Origin: Elusimicrobia bacterium RIFCSPHIGHO2_02_FULL_57_9
GTDB lineage: Bacteria; Elusimicrobiota; Elusimicrobia; UBA1565; UBA9628
DNA length: 7,675 nucleotides
Direction of reading: 5' to 3'
NCBI GenBank assembly: GCA_001800015.1
Contig: MGUO01000109.1
Span: forward strand, 1 to 7,675
The position numbers were made by a program, and so were the translations under genes. The first letter of the stretch is position 1, and each line of letters starts with the position of its first letter. Shown here piece after piece: positions 1-6,786 of this stretch. Below the pieces are notes generated by a model. The model did no database searches. It was not told the origin of the DNA and saw only the letters and a list, made by a program, of their open reading frames with translations.

Positions 1-2
1 AT

Positions 3-773
3 ATTCATTTCACGGAGCCTGGCTGGATTAAGAACTCCTGGCGCAACGAAGGGCCCCTGCACATCCTGCGCGCGGCGATCGCCGGCATTATCCACGGCCT
101 GGCCGGCAGCGCGGCCGTGGCCTTGCTGGTTCTGGCCGCCATCCCTAATCCGAAAATAGCGGTGTTCTATCTATTGATTTTTGGATTTAGCACCGTGGCC
201 GGCATGTTGATCTTAAGCGCTTTTATGGGCCTATTCATGCTCTATTTGGCGCGCCGGTGGAAAAAAACGGAAAGGACCCTGTCCTTCGGCACCGGCCTGC
301 TCAGCATCTTTCTCGGCTTCTATATTGCCGCGCAAAATTCTAAAATTATTATTAAGCAAGACGCTACAGGGCACATGACGACAAAGTATTTCCAGAAGTC
401 GTCAGTGCCTGAGGGCGGTAGCCCTCAGGAGAATAATTCCATGCTATTTTTTACCAAAGTTCCCGAGATCAGCGTCGAGGATTTGAAGGCCAAATTGGAC
501 CACAAGGAGAAATTCATCTTTCTGGATGTGCGCGAGCAGAGCGAATACGATATCGCTAAAATCCCGGGAACCCAATTAGTGCCGCTTAAATCCTTGCCGG
601 AGCACATCAAAAACCTCGATAAATCCCAGGAAGTCATTGTTCATTGCAAATCAGGCGGACGCTCGGGCAAGGCCGTAAAAATGCTGATCGACCAAGGATT
701 CAAGGCCTTCAACGTGGTTGGCGGCATCGATACCTGGTCCCGGCGCATCGATCCTTCCGTACCGACGTATTAA
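3..773 (+). CDS. NicO/UreH-like membrane protein fused to a C-terminal rhodanese domain (5' end missing)
   Basis: The frame is open from the left edge to TAA at 771-773, giving 256 visible residues; the true start lies outside the window. Residues about 21-47, 51-84 and 93-112 are hydrophobic membrane segments. The motif HGLAGSAAVALLVLAAIP (31-48) and the following FGFSTVAGM resemble the C-terminal half of NicO/UreH-type (HoxN/HupN/NixA-like) metal transport proteins; substrate is not determinable. A hydrophilic linker (113-146) leads to a complete rhodanese domain (about 154-256): FLDVREQSEY, then the active-site loop CKSGGRS with Cys215, which in this family carries a persulfide. The tail GGIDTWSRRIDPSVPTY resembles the rhodanese end of MoeB/MOCS3-type proteins. 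Met147 (ATG at 441) has its own Shine-Dalgarno, so a separate 110-aa rhodanese may also be made. The linker is more AT-rich than its surroundings. Confident on the rhodanese, moderate on the transporter family, open on whether the fusion is the functional product. Confidence 0.75.
   Translation: MHFTEPGWIKNSWRNEGPLHILRAAIAGIIHGLAGSAAVALLVLAAIPNPKIAVFYLLIFGFSTVAGMLILSAFMGLFMLYLARRWKKTERTLSFGTGLLSIFLGFYIAAQNSKIIIKQDATGHMTTKYFQKSSVPEGGSPQENNSMLFFTKVPEISVEDLKAKLDHKEKFIFLDVREQSEYDIAKIPGTQLVPLKSLPEHIKNLDKSQEVIVHCKSGGRSGKAVKMLIDQGFKAFNVVGGIDTWSRRIDPSVPTY
408..429 (+). repeat. Perfect hairpin, 9-bp stem with GGTA loop, in the linker before the rhodanese domain
   Basis: CCTGAGGGC (408-416), loop GGTA (417-420), GCCCTCAGG (421-429). 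The pairing is perfect over 9 bp. It encodes the linker residues PEGGSPQ, outside both folded domains. The 3' arm contains the first three bases (AGG, 427-429) of the Shine-Dalgarno for the ATG at 441, so in RNA it could hide that site. No U-run follows, so it is not an intrinsic terminator. It may belong with the similar hairpins at 2480-2511 and 6702-6719. Confidence 0.7.
427..443 (+). promoter_or_regulatory. Internal ribosome binding site and ATG for a stand-alone rhodanese
   Basis: AGGAG at 427-431 precedes an in-frame ATG at 441-443 with a 9-nt spacer, an acceptable bacterial spacing. The ATG begins MLFFTKVPEISVEDLKAKL, which looks like the natural start of a single-domain rhodanese. This would give a 110-aa protein ending at 773. 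Use of this start is an inference; the site itself is directly visible. Confidence 0.5.
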
Positions 774-782
774 CGCGCTTAC

Positions 783-1574
783 GTGCCGGAACTGCCTGAG
801 GTCGAAACCGTCAGGCGGGCTCTGGAAAAACGCCTGGTCGGGCTTAAAGTCACCGCCTACGAATTAGGCCGCCCCACGTTTTATCGTCGACCGCCCGCCC
901 AAGCCTTAAAGTCCTTGGTCGGCTCCACCATTGAAGCGGTTCGGCGCCGCGGAAAATACCTGCTGCTGAGCCTATCCGGGAAACAGGAACTTGCCTTGCA
1001 TCTGGGGATGTCCGGACGCCTGATCCTGGCAAAAGCCAATGGAAGCCATAAACCTCATCTGCGCTTCTCGCTCTTTATCGATGGCCAAGCGCTGGAATTC
1101 CACGATGCCCGCCGCTTCGGCCGCGTCGGCTGCCGCTTGCCGGAGTTGGGTCCCGAACCTCTTGATGCGGCCTTCAACGCGCATTATCTGCGCCAGGCCT
1201 TGCGCGGACGCAAGGCCCCAATCAAGGCCCTGCTCATGGATCAGGAAATAGTCGCAGGAATCGGCAATATCTACGCCACGGAAGCGCTTTTTGCCTCGGG
1301 AATAAGGCCGGATAGGAAGGCCGGCAGGCTCTCGGCGGGCGAAATTAAGCGGCTTGGCTCGGCCATCAAGAAAATCCTCGCCCGCGCCGTGGAGTTAGGC
1401 GGCAGCACTTTAGAGGACAACGCCTATCTGGATCCTTTAGGACAACCCGGGCGCTTCCAGGAAGTGATCTCGATCTACGGCCGCAAGACCGATCCCTGCG
1501 GCCATGCCCTTAAAGCCACCAAGAAGCCTCTGGCCGGCAGAACCAGCCTTTATTGTCCGGTCTGTCAGAAGTAG
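783..1574 (+). CDS. mutM: Formamidopyrimidine-DNA glycosylase (Fpg/MutM)
   Basis: A bifunctional glycosylase/AP lyase that removes 8-oxoguanine and formamidopyrimidines from DNA in base excision repair. The GTG start at 783 is fixed by chemistry: the protein must begin M-PELPEVETV because the proline after Met is the Schiff-base nucleophile, with Glu3 beside it. Lys58 in RRRGKYLL is the conserved beta-hairpin lysine. The H2TH region holds DQEIVAGIGNIYATEALF (153-170). Length is 263 aa, close to the usual 270. The C-terminal finger is atypical: IYGRKTDPCGH then CPVC gives C239-x1-H241-x16-C258-x2-C261 instead of four cysteines with C-x2-C; Arg253, matching the DNA-contacting finger arginine, is kept. 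The gene starts 9 nt after the rhodanese stop and has no Shine-Dalgarno, so it probably depends on translation reaching it from upstream. It ends 13 bp from the convergent valS stop. Confidence 0.96.
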   Translation: MPELPEVETVRRALEKRLVGLKVTAYELGRPTFYRRPPAQALKSLVGSTIEAVRRRGKYLLLSLSGKQELALHLGMSGRLILAKANGSHKPHLRFSLFIDGQALEFHDARRFGRVGCRLPELGPEPLDAAFNAHYLRQALRGRKAPIKALLMDQEIVAGIGNIYATEALFASGIRPDRKAGRLSAGEIKRLGSAIKKILARAVELGGSTLEDNAYLDPLGQPGRFQEVISIYGRKTDPCGHALKATKKPLAGRTSLYCPVCQK

Positions 1575-1587
1575 AGAATCCCGCTTC

Positions 1588-4308
1588 CTACGGTTTAGGC
1601 AAGGATTTTTGGGATGGGGAAGAAAGAACGGCCAGGGTTTCGTTGAGCTTTTCCAGCCGGGCCAGGGCGGCCTCGTGCTGGAAACCGGCCAATCTCTTTT
1701 CAGCCTCGGGAGCGCGGGCCAGGAAATCCCTGTTCTGGGCTTTTTGGGCGATTTTCTTAAGCTCGGCTTCGGCCTTGGCCAGCTCTTTTTCAAGGCGGGC
1801 GCGTTCCTTGGCGAAATCGATCAGGCCTTCCAGCGGAACGAAAAAGCTCATTCCGGCCGCCACCGCCGTAGCACTCTGCGGCGGCCTGCGCCCATCGGAG
1901 GCAAAGCCCAACTCCTCGATGCGCGCTAGATTTTTAAGGTAATTCTGATGCTTGTCGATCAAGGCCCGGGTCTGCTCCGCTGCGCCGGAGGCAACGACCT
2001 TGATCTTAAGCCCGGGATTTAAGTTAAGCTGAGATCTTAAGGAACGTATCTCCATAACCGCCTGCATTAAGAGTCCCATATCCCGCAAGGCGTCCGGATT
2101 GGACCAGTTAAAATCAGTTTTGGGAGCGCCGGCCAAAAGCAGGAAATCCGCCGTCTCGCCGGAATAGGGCTTAAGGGCGGAATAGAGCTCCTCTGTTATG
2201 AAAGGCATAAAAGGATGAAGCATTCTAAGCGCGCCGCTTAGGATGCTGACAAGAATCGCGCGCGCCGCCTCTTTTTCCTCGCCGTCCATGCCCTGCAGGC
2301 GGATTTTGGCCAGCTCCACGTACCAGTCGCAGAACTTATCCCATAGAAAAGAGTAAAAGATATCGGCCGCGGCGGCGATCTCATAAGCCGTCATTTTCTC
2401 AGCCGCCTTGGCCATGGCCGCCTGATACTCGGCCAGTATCCACCGATCGGCCAGCTCCAAACAGCAATGAGAAAGTTGGGAGAGGCAGTAGCCTCCTGAA
2501 GGCGGCCTCTCGGGCAGGTTCATGAGCACGAAGCGCGTGGAGTTCCACAGCTTGTTGGCGAAATTGCGCGAGCCTGTGAGAGAATCCTCGGCAAAAAGAA
2601 TGTCGCGCCCCGGGTGGGCCTGCAGCATCAGGGAAAAGCGCAGGGCGTCGGTGCCGAACTTATCCATCATCTCCAGGGGATCGATGACATTGCCCAGGGA
2701 TTTGGACATTTTTTTGCCGCTTTTATCGCGCACGGTTCCATGAATGATGGCGTCTTTAAACGGAACCGTGCCCAGGAACTCCAAGCCCATCATCTGCATG
2801 CGCGCCACCCACAAATAAAGAATCTCGTAGCCGGTGACCAGCACGGAGGTCGGGTAATAGAATTCTAAATCCTTGGTCTTTTCCGGCCAACCGAAAACCG
2901 ACATGGGCCAGAGGGCCGAGGAAAACCAGGTATCAAGAACGTCCGGATCCTGCTCGAATTCCTTGCCTGAGCAGACCGCGCAGGCTTGAGGTTTTTCCAG
3001 CGAGACCGCGGGCCGGCCTTTTGGATTGATCTTCCTCAGTTTTTCGTCATAGTAGCAGCGGCAGTACCATACCGGGATGCGATGCCCCCACCATATTTGC
3101 CGGGAAATGCACCAATCCCTGATATCTCCCAGCCATTTGGCATAAGGCTTGGACCAGGTCTCCGGATGAATGTGGAAATAACCCGTTCGGTGGGCCTCAA
3201 GTGCGCCTTTGGCCAAAGCCTCCATGCGCACGAACCATTGTTCGGAGAGAAGCGGCTCGATGGCCGCGCCGCAGCGATAGCAAACCCCCACGGCATGGCG
3301 GTGGTCCTCCACCTTGCGTAAAAGCGCCGAGGCTTTTAAGTCCGCGACCACTTTATCGCGGGTCTGTTCCCGCGAAAGCCCGAAATAAGCGCCGGCCGCC
3401 TCGGTCATCTTGCCGTCGAGACCGATCACTTTAACGAGCGGCAGCCTGTGGCGCCGGCCGATCTCAAAGTCATTGACGTCATGCGCCGGCGTCACTTTGA
3501 CCGCGCCGGTGCCGAAAGAGCTGTCCACATGCTCATCGGCGACCACGGGGATTTCCCGCTCCATCAAGGGCAGGCGCAGCTTTTTCCCGACCAAATGGGC
3601 GTAGCGCGAATCCTGAGGATTAACCGCAACCGCCGTGTCTCCCAGCATGGTTTCCGGGCGGGTGGTGGCGACATCCAAACCAGTGGAACCGTCGGCAAGC
3701 GGATAATGAATATGCCAAAGATGGCCTTTGCGCTCTTCATGCTCGACTTCAATATCGGAGAGGGCGGTGCCGCAGCGCACGCACCAATTGACCATGCGCT
3801 CCCCGCGATAAATAAGCTCTTTGTCCCATAGGCGCTGAAAAGCCTCGAAGACGGATTTGGCCCGGGCTGAATCCATGGTGAAGGCCGCGCGCCGCCAATC
3901 CAAAGCGCAACCCAGGCGCCTCAATTGGCCTAAGATGGTCTTTTTGCACTCTCGCGTCCAGGCCTGCATGCGTTCCAAGAACTCTTCGCGGCCCAATTGA
4001 TGGCGGCTTATGCTTTCGGCTTTAAGCTGCTTCTCCATCACGTTTTGGGTGGCGATGCCGCCATGGTCGGTGCCCGGAACCCAGCAGGTCTCAAAGCCTT
4101 GCAGCTTATGCCAGCGGATCAGCACATCCTGCATGATGTTGTTTAAGGCATGGCCCAGGTGCAGGGCGCCGGTCACATTGGGAGGAGGGATGACTATGAC
4201 AAATCTCCGCTCATTCCCCTTAGGGGACGAGCGGAAAATCTGTTTTTGTTCCCAAGCGGCCAGCCACTTATCTTCCACGGGCTGAGGATCGTAGGCTTTG
4301 TCCAGCAT
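1588..4308 (-). CDS. valS: Valyl-tRNA synthetase
   Basis: Class I aminoacyl-tRNA synthetase that charges tRNA-Val in the cytoplasm and hydrolyses mischarged Thr-tRNA. It is 906 aa, full length for bacterial ValS. PPPNVTGALHLGHALNN (41-57) carries the HIGH signature (H50-L-G-H53), and KKMSKSLGN carries KMSKS (533-537). The CP1 editing domain shows TTRPETMLGDTA (215-226) and GAVKVTPAHDVNDFEIG (268-284). Cysteine pairs at 176/179, 343/346, 416/418 and 443/446 suggest zinc knuckles. DVLDTWFSSALWP and the anticodon-binding region follow. Residues from about 833 are the ValS-type C-terminal coiled-coil arm. The ATG is 7 nt after the PIN-PhoH stop with no Shine-Dalgarno, suggesting translational coupling at the end of the operon. 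Residues 600-611 (ERPPSGGYCLSQ) are encoded by a palindromic DNA segment in a variable stretch. Confidence 0.98.
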   Translation of the reverse strand: MLDKAYDPQPVEDKWLAAWEQKQIFRSSPKGNERRFVIVIPPPNVTGALHLGHALNNIMQDVLIRWHKLQGFETCWVPGTDHGGIATQNVMEKQLKAESISRHQLGREEFLERMQAWTRECKKTILGQLRRLGCALDWRRAAFTMDSARAKSVFEAFQRLWDKELIYRGERMVNWCVRCGTALSDIEVEHEERKGHLWHIHYPLADGSTGLDVATTRPETMLGDTAVAVNPQDSRYAHLVGKKLRLPLMEREIPVVADEHVDSSFGTGAVKVTPAHDVNDFEIGRRHRLPLVKVIGLDGKMTEAAGAYFGLSREQTRDKVVADLKASALLRKVEDHRHAVGVCYRCGAAIEPLLSEQWFVRMEALAKGALEAHRTGYFHIHPETWSKPYAKWLGDIRDWCISRQIWWGHRIPVWYCRCYYDEKLRKINPKGRPAVSLEKPQACAVCSGKEFEQDPDVLDTWFSSALWPMSVFGWPEKTKDLEFYYPTSVLVTGYEILYLWVARMQMMGLEFLGTVPFKDAIIHGTVRDKSGKKMSKSLGNVIDPLEMMDKFGTDALRFSLMLQAHPGRDILFAEDSLTGSRNFANKLWNSTRFVLMNLPERPPSGGYCLSQLSHCCLELADRWILAEYQAAMAKAAEKMTAYEIAAAADIFYSFLWDKFCDWYVELAKIRLQGMDGEEKEAARAILVSILSGALRMLHPFMPFITEELYSALKPYSGETADFLLLAGAPKTDFNWSNPDALRDMGLLMQAVMEIRSLRSQLNLNPGLKIKVVASGAAEQTRALIDKHQNYLKNLARIEELGFASDGRRPPQSATAVAAGMSFFVPLEGLIDFAKERARLEKELAKAEAELKKIAQKAQNRDFLARAPEAEKRLAGFQHEAALARLEKLNETLAVLSSPSQKSLPKP
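2480..2511 (+). repeat. Palindromic segment inside valS
   Basis: GAGGC (2482-2486), loop AGTA (2487-2490), GCCTC (2491-2495) forms a 5-bp hairpin. Alternatively GAGAGGC (2480-2486) pairs with GCCTCTC (2505-2511), 7 bp. It encodes ValS residues 600-611, in a spot that varies in length between the conserved KLWN...RFVLMN and LADRWI blocks. The loop and its closing pair, C-RGTA-G, match the hairpin at 408-429, and the arms GAGGC/GCCTC resemble its GAGGGC/GCCCTC. Short stems like this can arise by chance, so membership of a repeat family is tentative. Confidence 0.4.
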
Positions 4309-4315
4309 AAAGGGA

Positions 4316-5611
4316 TTAGAGCAGATCGCTGGCCAGGGCCGCCAAGGGGCTGCGCTCGCTCTTGGTAAAAGTCACGTGGCCGAATAAATTCTGGCCTTTA
4401 AACCGCTCCACCAGGTTGGTCAAGCCGTTGGAAGAGGCGTCCAAGTAGTAATTGTCTATTTGATAGGGATCGCCGGTGAGCACGATCTTGGCTCCCTGGC
4501 CCGCGCGGGAAATAATGGTTTTGATCTCATGCGGAGTCAGGTTCTGGGCATCGTCGATAATGATGAAGAGATTGGGCAGGGAGCGGCCGCGCAAGTAGGT
4601 CACGGCCTCGATCTCGATGGTCCCTTCCTCAATAAGCATCTGGATATCCATGTCCGTGGTTTCCAGCGACCCCTTGGGCCGCTCCAGGAGATAGCTTAAA
4701 TTGTCGTAAATGGCGCCCATCCAATTAGTGAGCTTCTCCTGCTTGGTGCCGGGCAAATAGCCGATGTCATGGCCCACCGCGATCACGGGCCGGCCGATTA
4801 AAATCCGGCGGTAGTGTTTTTCCTCCAATGTCTGATGCATGGCCGCGGCCAGCGCCAAAATCGTCTTGCCCGAGCCCGCCACGCCGACAAGGGAAACCAG
4901 TTGTATCTCTTTGTTGAGCAGCAGCTCGATGGCCAGGCGCTGCTCCATATTAAGGGGCTTGATGCCCCAGGGCGCGGAATCGGACTTAAGCAAGGGCAGC
5001 AGGCAGCCGGCTTTGGCGTCAAAGCGCGCCAGGGCGCTTTGCGAGCCGTCTTTCAATATGGCGAATTCGTTGGGCGCGAATGGACGGCCGTTCATGGCAA
5101 GCCTTTTGTCCTTATAGAAGCGGTCGATATCCGCCGAAGCGGCGCTTAACTCCTGCCAGCCGCGGTAAAGCTCGGCGATATCGATTTTTTCCTTCTCATA
5201 GTCCTGGGCTTCCAAACCCAGGGCCTCGGCCTTGATGCGCAGATTGATGTCCTTGGAGATAAAAACGACGTTTTCGCCATGCTTGCGCAAAAATTGGGCG
5301 CAAGACAATATTTCATTATCCTTGGTGTGGATGGAAAAAGCCTTGGGAAGGCCGTCGCTCATCTGCATCTCGACGCGCAATTTTCCGCCGTTATCCAGAT
5401 CGACCCAATTTGAAAGCTTGCCCTTTTTGCGCAGCTCATCGAGTTTCCGGGCGACCAAACGAGCGGAACGGCCGCGCTCGTCGTTGGAACGCTTGAAGGT
5501 GTCTAATTCCTCGATGACCGGCATGGGGATGACCACGCGGGAACCCTCGAACGAGAACATGGCCATGGGGTCATGCAGGATGACGTTGGTGTCAAGAACG
5601 AATGTTTTCAT
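4316..5611 (-). CDS. PIN-PhoH protein (PhoH2/YlaK type): PIN nuclease domain plus PhoH ATPase
   Basis: 431 aa, the usual size for two-domain PhoH2 proteins. The N-terminal PIN domain (about 1-140) begins MKTFVLDTNVILHDP with acidic Asp7; further candidate metal-binding acids are Glu34/Glu35, Asp98/Glu100 (TKDNE) and Asp121 (SKDINL). The C-terminal PhoH domain (about 215-431) has Walker A GVAGSGKT (243-250), Walker B IIIDDAQN (350-357), the LTGDPYQID motif (378-386) and a final SERSPLA likely to carry the arginine finger (Arg420). Characterised mycobacterial PhoH2 proteins couple sequence-specific RNA unwinding to RNA cleavage; the same activity here is inferred. The ATG at 5611 is preferred over upstream in-frame codons because the PIN domain starts there, a GGAGG sits 7 nt upstream, and the extra 43 residues would lie inside hemW in another frame. 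Its ATG overlaps the hemW TGA (ATGA), so the two are translationally coupled. No small antitoxin-like gene precedes it. Confidence 0.93.
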   Translation of the reverse strand: MKTFVLDTNVILHDPMAMFSFEGSRVVIPMPVIEELDTFKRSNDERGRSARLVARKLDELRKKGKLSNWVDLDNGGKLRVEMQMSDGLPKAFSIHTKDNEILSCAQFLRKHGENVVFISKDINLRIKAEALGLEAQDYEKEKIDIAELYRGWQELSAASADIDRFYKDKRLAMNGRPFAPNEFAILKDGSQSALARFDAKAGCLLPLLKSDSAPWGIKPLNMEQRLAIELLLNKEIQLVSLVGVAGSGKTILALAAAMHQTLEEKHYRRILIGRPVIAVGHDIGYLPGTKQEKLTNWMGAIYDNLSYLLERPKGSLETTDMDIQMLIEEGTIEIEAVTYLRGRSLPNLFIIIDDAQNLTPHEIKTIISRAGQGAKIVLTGDPYQIDNYYLDASSNGLTNLVERFKGQNLFGHVTFTKSERSPLAALASDLL

Positions 5612-6783
5612 GCGGCAGCCTCCGGAAAGGGAGCAACGAACTCGGCCAAGGCTTGATTGGCCAGGAAAAGTCCCTCGTGGGTCAAGCGGACCCTGTCGCC
5701 TTCGCGCTGGATATATCCGCGCTCGGATAAAGAAAGCCATTGCTTGGCAAACTCGGCTTCAAGCCCGGGGCCGGGCTTAAATCCCTGCACTAGGCGCAAG
5801 CCCAGAAATGCATCTTCTCCAAGCTTTTCCTTGCCCGTCAGCCTCTCGGATATTGCTCTGGGCCTTTGGCCTCTCTCAACCGCCTCGCAATAGGGCCGGA
5901 GGCGGTCTATGTTGGTGGAACGCTCGCCGTTTAAGTAAGCGGCCGCCCCGCAGCCCAGGCCGATATACTCCCCGTTGTTCCAGTAAATCAGGTTATGCCG
6001 CGACTCAAACCCGGGACGGGCGAAATTGGAAATCTCATAATGCCGGTAGCCGGCCCGGCCGATCATTTCCAAGCTCGCCTCGAACATTTCCCGGCTTAAA
6101 TCCTCGTCCACTTCCACGGCCCGCTTGCCGAACAAGGTCCTATCTTCGACCTGAAGGCCGTATAATGACAGGTGCTCGGGCTCAAGCTCCAGAACCGCGG
6201 CCAAACTGTCGCGGCAGCGCTTCATGTTTTGCCCGGGCAGGCCGTACATCAAATCCACGGAAATCGACGGACCGCCGGCGCGCCGCGCCAGGGCGTAAAC
6301 CTTGAGAAAATCCTCCGGGGAATGCTTGCGGCCGATGGCTTTAAGCAGGGCCGCATCCATGGTTTGCAGGCCCAGGCTTAACCGGGTGACGCCGGCGTCA
6401 TTGAGCACCCGAAGTTTCTTAGCGTCGAGACTTTCCGGATTGGCTTCGAAGGTGATTTCTGAAAAAACGGATGCAGGATGCGCGCGATACAACAAATCAA
6501 AAAGCTGGGAAATTTGAGGAACGGATAATTCCGAGGGGGTGCCACCGCCTATATATAAAGTAGTTGGAACACGGGGTGAAAACAGTCGAGCTTCTGACTC
6601 GAGAGCCCGCAAGTAGCGCTCGACTGTAAGCGATTGACCGGCAAAAGCCGTGAAGTCGCAGTAGAAACACTTAATGGAACAAAATGGAATATGGACGTAC
6701 AGCCCGACGGTAGCCGGGCAGTGCTGTCCCCCTTCAGGAAATGTGTTGGGGGACATGCAGAGTCCGAGAGGAGGTCCGCTCAA
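5608..6783 (-). CDS. hemW: HemW, radical-SAM heme chaperone (formerly called HemN-like)
   Basis: Radical-SAM protein of the HemN/HemW family; HemW members bind and deliver heme rather than oxidise coproporphyrinogen III. LYVHIPFCSIKCFYCDF (28-44) holds the cluster motif C35-x3-C39-x2-C42. The position after C42-D is Phe, where true HemN has a fourth Cys; together with HNLIYWNN (263-270) this marks HemW. LYIGGGTPSEL (77-87) is the SAM-binding glycine motif, and a C-terminal winged-helix HemN_C region follows from about 318. Coordinates use the longest reading from TTG at 6783 (391 aa). An ATG at 6756 (residue 10) is an equal or better candidate; neither has a Shine-Dalgarno. Even from the ATG, about 17 residues precede the conserved core where most family members have only a few, and this leader is encoded by palindromic DNA. 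The frame is the same as slipin, separated by its TAG and one codon. The stop overlaps the next ATG. Confidence 0.93.
   Translation of the reverse strand: MSGPPLGLCMSPNTFPEGGQHCPATVGLYVHIPFCSIKCFYCDFTAFAGQSLTVERYLRALESEARLFSPRVPTTLYIGGGTPSELSVPQISQLFDLLYRAHPASVFSEITFEANPESLDAKKLRVLNDAGVTRLSLGLQTMDAALLKAIGRKHSPEDFLKVYALARRAGGPSISVDLMYGLPGQNMKRCRDSLAAVLELEPEHLSLYGLQVEDRTLFGKRAVEVDEDLSREMFEASLEMIGRAGYRHYEISNFARPGFESRHNLIYWNNGEYIGLGCGAAAYLNGERSTNIDRLRPYCEAVERGQRPRAISERLTGKEKLGEDAFLGLRLVQGFKPGPGLEAEFAKQWLSLSERGYIQREGDRVRLTHEGLFLANQALAEFVAPFPEAAA
5619..5623 (-). promoter_or_regulatory. Shine-Dalgarno of the PIN-PhoH gene
   Basis: GGAGG on the - strand, 7 nt before the ATG at 5611. It lies within the last codons of hemW and decides the start in favour of MKTFVLDTN. 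Confidence 0.8.
6702..6719 (+). repeat. Hairpin with GGTA loop at the 5' end of hemW
   Basis: GCCCG (6702-6706) pairs with CGGGC (6715-6719); inside, A6707/C6714 mismatch, C6708 pairs G6713, and the loop is GGTA (6709-6712). The C-GGTA-G core is the same as at 416-421. It encodes the residues just before and at the start of the conserved HemW core (CPATVGL). The perfect stem is only 5 bp, so the link to the other hairpins is tentative. Confidence 0.35.
6725..6755. repeat. Inverted repeat TGTCCCCC/GGGGGACA at the hemW start
   Basis: TGTCCCCC (6725-6732) and GGGGGACA (6748-6755) are perfect complements, 8 bp, around a 15-nt loop. On the hemW strand the stem begins at the second base of the candidate ATG (6756), so in mRNA the initiation region would be folded. 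It could lower translation or simply be a repeat insertion in a tolerant leader. Confidence 0.5.
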
Positions 6784-6786
6784 AGG

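Noticed and set aside
1504..1942. Two overlapping + strand frames of 129 and 141 codons
   Set aside because: Both lie over the end of mutM and antisense to the valS coiled-coil arm; their composition is that of a shadow of GC-rich coding DNA.
5612..5740. 43-residue N-terminal extension of the PIN-PhoH protein
   Set aside because: The PIN domain starts at MKTFVLDTN, which has a well-placed GGAGG, and the extension would lie wholly inside the hemW C-terminus in another frame.
5232..5780. 182-codon open frame on the + strand
   Set aside because: It lies antisense to the PIN-PhoH and hemW genes, whose motifs are unmistakable; its translation is low-complexity and rich in Arg/Ser/Pro with no recognisable domain.
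6040..6056. GCCGGTAGCCGGC hairpin resembling the RGTA-loop hairpins
   Set aside because: It encodes part of GYRHYEISNF, a conserved HemW stretch, so it is explained by protein sequence; with the GGTA loop only one pair closes before a mismatch.
5608..6783. Naming the radical-SAM gene hemN (coproporphyrinogen III dehydrogenase)
   Set aside because: The cluster motif is C-x3-C-x2-C-D-F without the fourth cysteine, and HNLIYW is present; both point to HemW.
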